Below, in pieces: positions 11,998 through 23,689 of a stretch of DNA of 64,000 bases. The stretch comes from Ricinus communis (taxonomy: Eukaryota > Streptophyta > Magnoliopsida > Malpighiales > Euphorbiaceae), in contig NC_063261.1 in the NCBI RefSeq assembly GCF_019578655.1, positions 24,221,126-24,285,125 on the forward strand, given 5' to 3'. A program made the translations under genes and the position numbers. The stretch's first letter is position 1; each line of letters opens with the position of its first letter. Under the pieces are notes generated by a model. The model had not been told where the DNA came from, did not search any database, and worked only from the letters and a program-made list of their open reading frames with translations.

Positions 11998-14900
11998 ATG
12001 ATGAGGAAAAGTTGGGAAGTTCTGGATGTGTTTAAGCCAGCAATAGGTATGGTGGTGGTTCATTTTGCACTTACTGGAGTCAATATTTTGTATAAATTGG
12101 CTGCAAATCAAGAATTGAATTTGAGAATCCTTGTTGCCTACCGCTGGATTTTTGCTACTGCCTTTTTAGTTCCTCTTGCTCTCATCATTGAAAGGTTTGT
12201 TTCTTACTTTATCTTCTTCTTGTTTTTTTTGTTTTTTTTTTGTTTCTGGTTTTCCACAAATCTAGAGACCAATTAACTTGTAATCATTTCTTTTGATCAT
12301 TTTTGGTGACATGCATGAAGGAAGAAGAGGCCACAACTTACATGGATGGTAGTTTTCCAAGCATTTCTATGTGGGTTATTTGGGTAAGATTACTTGGCCA
12401 AACTCTCAAATTTTGTTGGAAGAATATGAATTGTTTTTTATTATTTTTATTTAAAAGTTGTAATGTATTTTGGCTTTGAATTATATTTTTTCAAATTTTA
12501 AATGATAAGATTAGATTCGGTAGTGTGAATCTATCGTCTAAATAAAATACAGATTAAGAAATTAAATTTTTTTTTAAGGGATAGGTTAGATTTTCTTATT
12601 TACATAAGTTATTCAATGTATTTAGTGCATTCTATTTCAAATAAAGTTTATATAGATGTGGCTGTGAAAGTATTGAATCATTTAACCATTATTTTATTTT
12701 TGTTCTGGCAATAACACTTTGATTAATTGTAGAGGAGTAGTGACCCAAAATATGTATGTGGAAAGCATAGCCTTAACATCTGCAACATATGTCAGTGCCA
12801 TGTCCAATCTCCTTCCTGCTCTGACATTGATATTGGCTGTCTCATTTAGGTATGTCTTTCCTTAAATCAAACATTTACAAAATATACATATGTTGGTTAC
12901 ATAATTTCCAGTTTTGACTAGTTCAGGTTGGAGAAATTGATGCTGAAGACGACAATAGGGAAGGCCAAGTTGATGGGTACATTAATAGAAATAGGAGGGG
13001 CAATGATCCTCACTTTCTACAAGGGTCTAGAGATCAACATTTGGTCAATAGATACTAACCTTATGAAACACAATCAGCAGCAAAATGGCCAAAGTAATGG
13101 CAATGGAAGTTATTTTCTTGGCTCCCTCTTGGCATTGGGCAGTGTCATCTCTTATGCAGTGTGGTTGATAGTTCAGGTAGCTTTTATAAGGACACTCTTA
13201 TGGCCCCTTACTATCCAAACTTTGGATCACTTTAAACACATATGCTCCCTTGTCAAGTCTGCTTCAAATTGTCCACTCCTTTGCTCTTGATTTTCGTAAA
13301 TATGAAAAGAGTAATAGAAGTTTTTCTACAGAGAATTTAGAAAGAATTTAAATTTAGAAATGGAATCACATAATTTTGATTTTATATTAAAATAGATCTT
13401 TGTAAAACCAATCTAAATCGTACGGTGACAAGAATATATTTGCTCTACTCTTGAGAGGTACAGTCCTTGAGTTCAAATCTTCACCTTTACACTAAGTTTG
13501 TTTCGTCATTATAATAAGTATACATAGAATACTACTACTGTTATGCCTCCTATGAGTCCATAAAAACCTAATTTGTATTGTTTCGAATTGCAGACAAAGA
13601 TGAGTAAAAGATATCCCTGCCCTTACTCAAGCGCAGCTCTAATGTCCATAATGGCATCAATTCAATGTGTGATTTTTGCCCTAAGCACAGAGAGGAATTG
13701 GAGTGCATGGAAATTGAGATGGAATCTTATGCTTCTCATAGCTGTGTATTCGGTATGTAAAAATCTCACTACTCCCTTCCAAATTTAAATAGATTTTTAC
13801 AATTTTTGTAATGAAAAACGAAAATGTTCAATGCTCCTTCAGAAGTTAGTCTTTGTTGCATTAAAATTATTTATGTTTTCCACTTGTCATTTTTACCATT
13901 TGCTGCTGCTGCTTATTGAAAGAGAGCATAACCTGCCACCATTTTCCTCTAAAATAAGATATCCCTTTCTTTTACTGCTACTTATGGGTGCTGTAAGATA
14001 TAAACTTCCCCAAGTTTATTAGTAGAAGAGGAAGCCTAGCATCCTCACATTCTTCAGTTGGGATTGTTTTCAAGTTATCAGGGTGCCATCATTCACACAA
14101 CTCAGTAGTATTATTATCATTGCATCAGATTTGATAGGCATTCATGTCTTTTCTATTTTAAGAATATATTCTCTGTTCAACTCAAACCATAATGCCTGTC
14201 AAGGTTTCTGGAACCAATTGTTCCTCACCAGGATATACTGAGCTTTGCTGTGCATATACTATTCTAGTTTTAGCAATGATACTGATATCCAAGAAGCAGC
14301 TGCCACTGCCATTTTCAATAACTGAATTTAGACGCCTTGAAAGTAAAGACTGGCACAGCACCTTACTATATTGTTTGTAAACTACATAAACTTGCTAACT
14401 TGACACAATCAATGGACACAGTTTCAGCATGTTCCCAATTGCTGTCAAGAATCAAACTGTTAATTCCATTGTCAATATATCATCTGCACAGTTCTCATAA
14501 TAGCAATGTATATGCATTCACCCAATATAGTAATTGTCTATCCTCAATGCCCCAAAACTTATTCCAGCTACATAATTGTAACTAAACAAAATCTTTTGTG
14601 GAATGTAACCTACAAAGCCAAAGAGCATCTATTAGAAGCCATTTCCAAGGAATTCGTGGAACATTGTTGAATTTCCATCTGCCACAAAGTGGAGAAATGT
14701 GGGTGAAAACTCCAGATGCAGACCTGCAAGATAAAGTTATGTGGTGCTCAAACCTTGTACCTGCAATCTGCAATATGGATTGGCAGTTCATTAGTTTTTA
14801 GGGAACATATTCAAAAAATATATTCGTTTACAAACAACATTGCTACCACTAAATACAAATTCCCAACACTCAACCGATTGGGAGCGAATCAATAGATTCC

Positions 14901-15739
14901 TTTTCGGGTGCGATTCATCCTTCCCGAACGCAGCATACAATTCTTCGTTGTACTGCGCTCTCCAAGTGTGCTTGTTCTCCCCTTCTTCCTTACCGCGGCA
15001 AGTCTTTTTGAAATAACTCCGATGAGAAGAAAAAGGAAGGCGTTAAGGGACCAGACCCTCCTGGCCCCACCTTAGACACACTAAGATCCTTTTTCAAACC
15101 TGTTTGATTGATGTTTTTGCAACTGTTGGTACACTCTTTTGCCGCATAAAGATTAGCAAGCTGAGTTTTTACTAGTCTGCTGACATTAAATTGCAATTAT
15201 TACTGGGTTTGGTTCTCCAGGGGATTATGATTTCTGGAGTGGTTGTGATCCTCATTGCTTGGTGTGTGCATGTGAGAGACCCAGTATTTGTGGCTAATTT
15301 TAATCCTCTATCGCTTCTGCTCACAGCCATTATGGAGTCTTTGCTACTAGAAGAAAAGCTGCACATAGGAAGGTATCCTTCATTCATTTTTATTTTTCCT
15401 TAACAGTTACTAAGATTTATCAAACAATTCAAGCTCAAAGCAAGAGAATAATATTAAGCTGCATATTTGATATTTTAATCCCAATTTCTTGCTAATGACA
15501 GCATATTAGGAGCAGGATTAATTGTGTGTGGACTATACATGGTGCTTTGGGGTAAGGGCAAGGAGATGAATGAACAAGCTAAATTAGTGCCAACACCAAG
15601 TTCCACTAAATTTGACACAGTTGTGGTAGTCACTGAAGATGACAAAGACATCTCAAAGGATAATCCATTGCCAAAAGAACAGCATGGCCAAAATGAGTTC
15701 AAAACAGAAAGTAAAACACAGAATAATATACAAACTTAA
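11998..15739 (+). CDS. WAT1-related protein (EamA/MtN21-type membrane transporter)
   Basis: Seven exons: 11998-12194, 12321-12383, 12733-12849, 12927-13176, 13594-13752, 15221-15372 and 15502-15739. They join in phase to 1176 nt (391 aa), usual for the WAT1/MtN21 family. The product is an integral membrane protein with two EamA repeats (roughly residues 15-150 and 190-340) and about ten membrane spans. Family hallmarks are KPAIGMVVVHFALTG near the N-terminus, ERKKRPQLTW, FGGVVTQNMYVESIALTSAT, AMSNLLPAL and ISGVVVILIAWCVHVRDP. WAT1 of Arabidopsis exports auxin from the vacuole, and relatives carry amino acids or auxin, but this member's substrate cannot be read from sequence. The C-terminal tail after about residue 330 is hydrophilic and variable. 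The start is the second of two adjacent ATGs at most (MMRKSW), and 11995 lies out of the coding model. Intron 5 is long (1.47 kb) and seems non-coding. Confidence 0.93.
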
Positions 15740-18296
15740 CTATAAAGTATAAATATGCCAGCTAATGTCATTTACAAGACATGCAGAAACTATAGTAGCA
15801 GTCTAAATAGACAGAGCCCATATTATACAAAAGTCTCGAAGATAGATTGCAAGAATTGATTCACCATGAATTGCATGCAACATCTAGTGTCAAGCATTTT
15901 CTCATAGCCTTTTTTATTTTGAACAAATGTTTTGGGCTTAATTTGATTTCAGCAAGAAAGAAGGAAAGGAAAAAAATACAGAAATATGCAAGAAAAACTC
16001 TTCAATGCAGCCAGCCTCCAGCGTATGCAACAGTAACCTTAACAAAATGACAGGTTAAGCAAAGTAATTTAAAGCTAAGCGGCAAAGAGCATCTCCAGTG
16101 CTCTTTATATATGTCAAACTCTCTATTTTAAAGAATTATCTCATAATATAAGACTACCATGAACTCTTTATTCTTTAAATATAAAGTAGAGAGTTGGTTT
16201 GGCTCTCTATATTTGGAAAGCCAAACTTCACTCTCTATTTTAAATTTAATAAATGTACTGCAAGTTTGTAAAAATTAAAAAGAAAAGGAAAAAAACTTAA
16301 AACCATTAATACTTATAGAAATAAAGAGTAAAATATAAGGAGTCCATTGGACTTAAATATAATTTTAATATTTATATTTGAATATTTCTTAAGATACTCT
16401 TTACTATAAAAATGATTTTTTTTTTAAATAAAGAGCACTATTGTGAATGCCCTAAGAGATGGTTCCTCCAGGTTACTGAAAAAGAGCAGATCATACCAGG
16501 TAGAAGCAAACACTTTGGCAATAATAGTTTACATTTCAAAATCTTTTCTCTTACATCTTAACTGGTACCAAAGATCACATACAGACAACTGGTCTTTGTC
16601 CGTCGCATTCATCAATTAGGAAACCTGAAAAAACAATGAGATAAAATGAATTGATCAAATCTTGTGAGCTGAAGCACAGGAACTTAGAACTATATCATTA
16701 CCATGGGATACCCATTCTGAATATAACCAGTGAAGAAACAAGAAATATGATCTCAGAAGAAACTCATCCTGAGTACAACCAGTGAAAAAACCCAATGAAT
16801 GTCAAAATTTTATACATAAAATTGTTGCAAAAAGCTTTTTGTTTTCTTTTTGTCTCTCTTATTTTCTTCATTCAGGTAATACAAGAATCTGATGTTCATG
16901 AAGATTGAAATTTTGCGGCAGATGTTTAGCTATTGTTTGACCTCTTCTAGAAAAGCAGCTATTTTCTTGTTGTAATATTGAGTTCTGACTCACTTATGGA
17001 CCAGCTAATAGCATTTTAGGGAGGCAATAAAGTTTCCTAAATACTCAAATTTAGTGAGTTGCAGCTGAATAGCATGTGTTGGATTATCATCTTATTTCAA
17101 ATGGGATACTTGTAGCAATTGCAATAATAATAAGTATTAAAAGTTCAGTCCTAATCTTAGTTTCTTCTTTTTCTGAATATGCCACATGATCTACACAACA
17201 ATGGGAAGGTCCCCTCTTTTCCCCTACCCTGCCATTTTATTCCCAACAGGATTTATGCCTAACACTTCCCAACGGAAATCCTAGGCCTAAGCCAGGGTGT
17301 TCCATGGAACTAATCTTATGTATTTAAAATTTGGTTAAGTTCAGAGCACAGTTGAATTAGGTTCAGACTCTTTACAAGGGAAGATAAGGAGGCTTAACGC
17401 AAAATACAAGCAAAACAGCCTACTTATTAAGAAGCACACAATAATATTAAAGATAAAGTAATACATGCTTATGCTGGAAAACTGAGACAATTAACAAATC
17501 ATTCTTTAGCTTCAATAACACAAAAGTTCACAGCTTAATCATGTAAATTACCAATGAAAGTAGTCATACACCATAATGTGGCAGAAGAAAAGGGACAAGG
17601 CAAGACAATCATATGGTCATATTCAGCTAAAAAATGAAAGTTTTAATAGAAATAGAATATTTTGATCATAAGGAATGCCTGTTGAAGTTCATAGCAATTT
17701 CAGCTGTTTTCCCAAGTTAAAATCAACACTCTCTTACTGCACATAAGCATATTGTAACCTGCAGATAAAACGAATTCAACAACGATATAGAAAAACTCTA
17801 TCACCTAGTGAAGCTTTGGAAGAAGATTATTCATTGGAAGTCTATAAGCTTCATTACAAGTGCATGAAGTGCCAATTGCTCATTAATCTAAAAGCTACAG
17901 AAAGTAAAAGTAACTTCTGCATACATGTTCAAAAGAAAATTTTACAATGTTTCACATAAAGAATGAAAACTCTACGTATAATTTCCAAGCAATTTTATCA
18001 GAACACTATTTGTTAACATGATAAACCAAATGAGTTCTTTCTAAGAGGCAATTATTGACTTCGATCCGACTTATCAAGACTTAGAACAATAAATAATAAA
18101 AGAAGTAATGAGAGGTACCTCTGGACTGTTCCATTACCTGGCAACTGGTCCCCATAAGATGCATACAACTTTCTCCAATGCTTGCTTTGAGTAGATCTAG
18201 AGAAGAAATTACTTCAAAACAGATTGAATGCTTATATTGTCCATAGAAGCATATATACCATTGAATGAAGATCTTCACAATATAATTCCTCAACCT
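15740..18296. other. Convergent intergenic region between the WAT1-like and methyltransferase genes
   Basis: This stretch lies between two genes that point toward each other. It contains their 3' UTRs, a MITE-like element (16084-16455) and otherwise non-coding DNA with only short frames. No tRNA or further gene could be supported. Confidence 0.6.
16084..16455. mobile_element. MITE-like non-autonomous DNA element
   Basis: The left end reads GAGCATCTCCAGTGCTCTTTA. The right end, reverse-complemented, reads GGGCATTCACAATAGTGCTCTTTA, so the element has imperfect terminal inverted repeats of about 22 bp. It is about 370 bp long and non-coding. Repeated ACTCTCTATTTTAAA and an AGCCAAAC/GTTTGGCT hairpin lie inside. 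Size, AT content and structure fit a miniature inverted-repeat transposable element. A TAA at the right edge could be half of a Harbinger-type TSD, but the left flank is AAA, so the superfamily is open. Confidence 0.65.
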
Positions 18297-19721
18297 CTAT
18301 TCACCACTAGGGTCAATTTTCTTTATGGAATCTAAGTACTTTCCCAATATCATCTGCTTTAATTTCTTAAGAAAAGTATTTTGGCAGCAACTGGCAGAAG
18401 ATAAAACAGGTGACTTTTTTGCAACAAGAACAGTATTCTCTCCATTTCCAACATCAATTTCAAATAACTCGTGGAAAAACTCCTGAAGTTTACTTACTAA
18501 TGTATCAAAAAAAGGTCTACTTGGAGGAATCACATTCATAATAAGAATTCCATAATCACAAATAATAGAATGCAGAGCTGATAGCACATGCCTCTGAATT
18601 AACTCCAATGGTGGAGCACTAATACCAGTGGTGGGATCATTGGAATCCAAATCAACCATAATAACATCAAACTTTGGGTCAAAACTAATTGAATGGTTCA
18701 CATAATCTTCCTCAATTTTATTGCAAACCAAATTTGAGGAACTTCCTCGACTAGCGAATGTCTCTAAATACTCCATTGCATCTCCAATGAAAACCTGGAT
18801 TTCACTGTTTTCGAGTCCAAAATACTGCCTTGCTACCCTGAAAACCTCATCATCCATTTCCACACCAAAAACTTCAAAACCCAACTGGGTTCTCAAAAAA
18901 CTGAGGAGAGCCCCACCCCCAACTCCTAAACACAAAGCTTTAGGCTTTAACCCATTTTGAATCCTATCATTAATGTGGCAACCAACCAAAGACAAACTAG
19001 CTACCATTGGTGTGAAGTATGGATGCACTAAAGTTCCAACATCAGGCCTAAACTTCACTTCTCCACCAATTGTAACAGAATCCGAAATAAAACCTGTTAC
19101 AGGCACAATTCTAATCTCTGTTTGAATCAAGTTTGGCATTCTTTTAAACCTCAATCTCCTCCTAAACTCTCGTTTTCTGCAAACATCATCATCCAATTCA
19201 TTATTAGTCTCTATCTCAACATCTTGAATAAGCATTTCACCAACAAATACCCCACTGCATCTCTCTAAAACCACACTACAAATCAAATTATCTTCATAAT
19301 CCAAAATGGGTACATCAAATATCCTATCTTTAACACAAGTTTTAGGAGAGAAACCAACAAAAAGAGGTCTTAAGCTGTGTACAAGGCTATTTACAAACTG
19401 GCTATCTCCATTTTTCTTATAAGAAATCAACAGTGAATCAGGAGCATCATTAACTGGATTCTTACCGATCAATATGAGCCGTGAGATTCCAGGAGAAGAG
19501 AGGAGAAGCTGGAGATGACCGGACTCAGTGGAGAAAACCCAGTCTGATTCGCGGTTTTGAGGGACAAAAAGAGCCGCGACTCTGGGTGACTCAGTGGATT
19601 GAATGGGTGAGTCGAGGATGGCAACACGGAGGAGTAGGTTGGGGAGAGTGGGATGAGGGATAGTGAAGGAGAGAAAACGAGAGGGGATTATGGTTTCGAA
19701 GGATGTCATGTCGAGTGCCAT
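18297..19721 (-). CDS. METTL13-like SAM-dependent methyltransferase, intronless
   Basis: A single-exon gene of 1425 nt (474 aa). The frame stays open 34 codons further upstream (to 19823), but the ATG at 19721 starts the more protein-like MALDMTSFETIIPSRF and is preferred. The C-terminal half has a Rossmann methyltransferase fold of spermidine-synthase type: VHPYFTPMVASLSLVG, then motif I ALCLGVGGGALLSFL (about residue 262-276), acidic motif II FGVEMDDEVF, FIGDAMEYLE and FDVIMVDLDSND. This matches the C-terminal domain of METTL13/eEF1A methyltransferases. The full plant METTL13 is longer and has two methyltransferase domains; here the N-terminal half shows no motif I, so this looks like a one-domain relative. 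The likely role is protein (possibly elongation factor) methylation; the substrate is inferred only. The gene is convergent with the WAT1-like gene. Confidence 0.85.
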   Translation of the reverse strand: MALDMTSFETIIPSRFLSFTIPHPTLPNLLLRVAILDSPIQSTESPRVAALFVPQNRESDWVFSTESGHLQLLLSSPGISRLILIGKNPVNDAPDSLLISYKKNGDSQFVNSLVHSLRPLFVGFSPKTCVKDRIFDVPILDYEDNLICSVVLERCSGVFVGEMLIQDVEIETNNELDDDVCRKREFRRRLRFKRMPNLIQTEIRIVPVTGFISDSVTIGGEVKFRPDVGTLVHPYFTPMVASLSLVGCHINDRIQNGLKPKALCLGVGGGALLSFLRTQLGFEVFGVEMDDEVFRVARQYFGLENSEIQVFIGDAMEYLETFASRGSSSNLVCNKIEEDYVNHSISFDPKFDVIMVDLDSNDPTTGISAPPLELIQRHVLSALHSIICDYGILIMNVIPPSRPFFDTLVSKLQEFFHELFEIDVGNGENTVLVAKKSPVLSSASCCQNTFLKKLKQMILGKYLDSIKKIDPSGE

Positions 19722-22319
19722 GGCAATGGTGGAATCTGCTTTGGTTTTATTGGGTTTTTGTTTTTGTGCTGATGCAAGAAAAATCATGGGAAATTGGAAA
19801 TGACGGAAAATTATGGTTTTCATATGGTCAATTTGCCCATAAACTTGTCTGAGGAGAGTAAATTGGCCTAAAATTAAGTTTTTGGTCTGAATTAGGATGG
19901 TAACTTTTTTCTTCAGGCTCGGCTAATCCCTAATTGTCTCTTGAACACAATTGTGTATCTAACCAGCATTCGGAGGTAGATGGAACGGTTTCTATGGTAA
20001 TTAATAAGTTAGATGAGAGAACAAAGTAAAATTAGTGCATGTAATTAACAAGAACCTTTTAAATTAGCAATTGTATAATTTCTCATAAAATTTATTATCG
20101 CTCTAAAACAATAAAAAAAATAAAGAAAAAATGAAAAGTGAAATAAAGATGAAGCAGATCTATATCTGTTTTATGACTTAAATAATAATAATTTAAAAGA
20201 AATTAGAAGATTTTGTTAAAGGAAGAAAATTGATAGGTTGAGATATATAAGTTGTGATTTCAATATAAATAAAATAAATATCACATGGGGAAAATAGCAA
20301 AAAAGTATGATAAATCTATGAATTAAGCTCTTAAATTTTAGAATAGCTTGCAAGCAAACCGAGTGGAACTGAGTTTTTCAATATTCAGACTTAGTTCGAG
20401 TTCAAGTTCGGTAATTTTTTTTATTTAGAGCTCAAGTTCAAATTTAATAAATTCGAGCTCAACTCGTATATAGATTCTGATTGCAGCTTGGAATAAAACT
20501 CGTTAAATAAGCTTGAGTTTATCAAATACGCAATTGTAAATCTTATAATTTTAAATGAAATATATAAAATAAAATATATAGTTAAATTTAAAAACCTAAA
20601 TAATTAGGTCAAAAAATAAATTTAAGTCGTGAGCTCATAAACAAGCCAATTCATGAGCTAGCTCATGAGCTCAAATGAGTCTAGTATTACTAAGCTCGAG
20701 TTCAGATCGTGTATTAAATAACATTGAAAATAAAATTCGAGTTTGACTCATTTATCTTGACCAACGAGTTTTTATTGTACTGAGTTTTAAGTAGCTTGCA
20801 AGTAGTTCAACTCATTTGCAGCCCTAAATTTAATTACATCTTTAAAATTTAAAAAACATAAAAAAAAATACATTTTAAACGAATTCTATCTATTGCGCAG
20901 TGTTATAACACGATACCTAATTAATTTTAGATAAAAAAATTTATTTATTTTTTTCGGTTAACTTTTCTTTTTTTAGGTGAAGAAATATTATCTAGATATA
21001 CAATAATAATTTATTATTCACTTTAATTAAAAAAATAACACTATGATCATCACTAGTTAAAAAAAGAGTTAACTCTAAAATTATTATTATTTTTTCTTCA
21101 AATTTTAAATCTATAGTTGAGTTATTGCAAAATTTAAGGATTTAATTATATTTTAACTAAAAGTTTAAAAGCTTATCCAAATCTTTTGCCTATAAGAATC
21201 CATGTAAATAAGGTGTGTTAGAAAGATTATATCTTGTTTTGAATGGTAAATATTTTGGGATTAGTTGTTTATCTATGCAACATACTATTCTTATTATTAT
21301 TTTATTTATAAAATTAAATTTACAAATACAATTTAATAATTTTTTTAATATTTAATGTTAATTTATAAAATTTTTAAAAATAATAGCAAACTAACTATTT
21401 TTAAATATTTTAAATTTTTTATTAATGCAATAATATAAAAATATTTCAAAAATTTATTTACAATAAATTTTAATATCATATAAATTAAATTATCAATATA
21501 ATTGGTATTATTATTTTTTAGAATTAAAAATTTATTATATAATTAAAAATTAATTTATTATTAAATTAATATTAAAAATATAATTTAAGATGTTAATTTG
21601 TGAAATTAGAATTATTATCTAATTATAAAACTAATTTTTTAATTAATATAATATTAAAATATAAATAATTTGCTATTTTTATAATAAAGATAGTATTATT
21701 ATATAATTAGAAAATTATTTATTAGTTAATATAATATTTAAATATAATTAATATATTATTTCTTAAAGTGAATTAGTGTTTAATTAGGAATATAGTTTAT
21801 GAATTAATAAATTAATAGAAATATTTATAAATTTTATACTTAAATTTAAATTTTAAATGTTAAAAATAAAAATAAAAATCTTATGTATAAAATATTAAAT
21901 ATATATTTATATAAATAAAAGAAATATATGGAGAGAAAGAGATAGATAAGTGGATAGATAGATGTAATTTAATATTTCAAAATTAAATATTAGTGTTGCG
22001 TAACATAAGAGGGGAAGTCTTAGGGGGTATTTGTAATTATCCCATACTTGTGTGAAGACTAGGCAGCACGAAAATCCCGTGAACCCATGTATTACAAAAG
22101 CAAAGTTTGAAAATGGAAAAGAAAAAGAGAGGGAGAGGGAAGTGCAAAAGGCGGCAAATGTAAACCTAATCATCTAAAACAAAGGAGAAGAGGTTTTATT
22201 AAAACAGGCGACCAAAAATCTATCCCAAATCTCTTTCTTTCTTTCGTCATATCAAATTACGCAGATGTATATTTATAGAAAGGATAATCATTTATGTCTC
22301 AGTTCCTGCATTCAAATCA
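19722..22319. other. Divergent intergenic region, AT-rich
   Basis: This region holds the promoter of the methyltransferase gene on the left and that of the small predicted gene on the right. Between them lie a GAGCTCAAG-type dispersed repeat (20340-20830) and about 1 kb of nearly pure A/T sequence (20.85-21.95 kb). About 22200-22319 is pyrimidine-rich (CTCTTTCTTTCTTTC) like a plant 5' leader. No further coding region was seen. Confidence 0.6.
20340..20830. repeat. Dispersed GAGCTCAAGTTCGAG-type repeat
   Basis: A block rich in GAGCTC, TTCGAG and CTCGAG ends with CAACTCATTTGCAGCCCTAA. Reverse-complemented, that end begins TTAGGGCTGCAAATGAG, and the left end has GCTTGCAAGCAAACCGAG, so the ends are roughly inverted repeats. 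This TTAGGGCTGCAAACGAG-headed family is common in plant genomes and looks like a non-autonomous DNA element. It encodes no protein. Confidence 0.5.
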
Positions 22320-23588
22320 ATGGAACCAGGTGCACTTCCATTTTCTGTTTTTCTTTTTTGGATTTTTGATTTTATAGTGTTTTATCGGATTTGGCGAGTT
22401 CTGAAGTCTAGATTGTCTTTTCTTTATGGTTTGAGAATGATTTCCTTTCTTTTCTTTTGTTTATGGTTGTTTTATTTAAATATTTTTTTTAATCATAATA
22501 TGTTTTTAGAATCTGGATTTATTGCAGTTGATTGATGTAAGTTGCCATAGATTAATTGAAATAATGATGTGGTCTTGGCTTTGTTGGATTATACAGTAAT
22601 CTTGATTTTTTTTTTGATTCTTGATCTTTTGCTGGTTTTCTAAATGAAACTCTTTTTGCAGGTAGATGTTGCAGAGTCTGGTTGATGAATTCATTTTTGC
22701 TTATTTGTTCTACAGACAAAATTGGTGGGCAGGTGAACTGAACAACGTCTATTGTTCTTTTTGAGCAAGGGTTTAAAAATGAGACTGGTTTAAGAATAAC
22801 GATTGTTCAGCTTAGATTTTTTCTTTCATGCTTAACAGCCATTAAATTTTTTATATTTTTGAATTCACACACTTTCTGGGATTGTGCTTGAGAATTCTTT
22901 GGAATTTGTGCTCATACAAGTTATAGCATTTAGAAACACCGACTTAATTCCACTCTCTTTTTTAATATCTCGAGGTAAAGCAGGAAGCCTTGCGGAATGC
23001 CCTTTAGATGTGAATTTTTTTAGCACTGTTCTTTTTTTTTTTTAGTTTCTGCTGGTTGACAACTTTTAGGATCGAAAACCCCACCTATCTAATTACTTTT
23101 CCTCAGAGTACATTGTCAATGCTATTTCTTTCACATGCATAAAAAGATTCAACTATAATTTGTGATAGGATCCTAGTATTCTGCTATACTGAATGCCCTT
23201 GAACTACTTGTTTGCGGGATTGATTGTTTCTGGCAGTCAGTCCGACTTAAGTGAAGTGGTGCAACAAGTTATCTATATGCTTGAACAAAGATGTGTCTTT
23301 CTTGAGGTACTGACTTTGTAATGTTTTTGTTTAATTCAGAGTTGGACTCTCTGTATTTATATATGGGCTTTAGGGCTGCTTACTTTAATTATTATTGCAC
23401 AGATACAGTGTTACTCTGAAATCCTTGAGCCAATGCTATTGGGCATCAAATTGCTCAGTTTTGAGCATGAATTGAAAGAATCATCGTACAAGCGTTTATC
23501 AACTACATCTCATTGGCCATGGTATACTTTATGCTTTCGCCTGACAATTTCTTTATGCTGGTCTAAAAATTTGTTAGAGGAAGAATAA
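22320..23588 (+). CDS. Predicted small four-exon gene, unknown function
   Basis: A candidate found by joining short exons, not recognised as any family. Exons are 22320-22329 (ATG plus three codons and one base), 22716-22732 (17 nt), 23241-23306 and 23409-23588. All junctions are GT-AG, phases agree, and the total is 273 nt (90 aa). An alternative acceptor would start exon 4 at 23403 and add two residues. The product starts MEPDKIGGQ, continues SDLSEVVQQVIYMLEQRC (helical, possibly coiled-coil) and then EILEPMLLGIKLLSFEHELK. After WPW the reading may be intron sequence if a GTATAC donor at 23521 is used, in which case more exons lie to the right. A pyrimidine-rich leader precedes the ATG. The helical, acidic character is protein-like, but without transcripts or homologues this could be a chance model or a non-coding RNA. 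Confidence 0.4.
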
Positions 23589-23689
23589 TTGAATGTACAA
23601 CAATATGTTAGTTATCTCTCTTCTCCACTAGGTCTCTTATCCTGGTTAGAATTTTTGCTGTTAATCATCTTCGCATCCTGGTCTGCTTA

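Noticed and set aside
13430..13500. tRNA-like or SINE-like B-box (GAGTTCAAATCTTC) in intron 4 of the WAT1-like gene
   Set aside because: No A-box at the correct spacing, no cloverleaf and no A-rich tail.
22320..22535. 71-codon open frame starting at the same ATG as the small predicted gene
   Set aside because: After MEPG it reads through intron-like T-rich sequence to a stretch of F, L and W. The spliced model with canonical junctions is more plausible.
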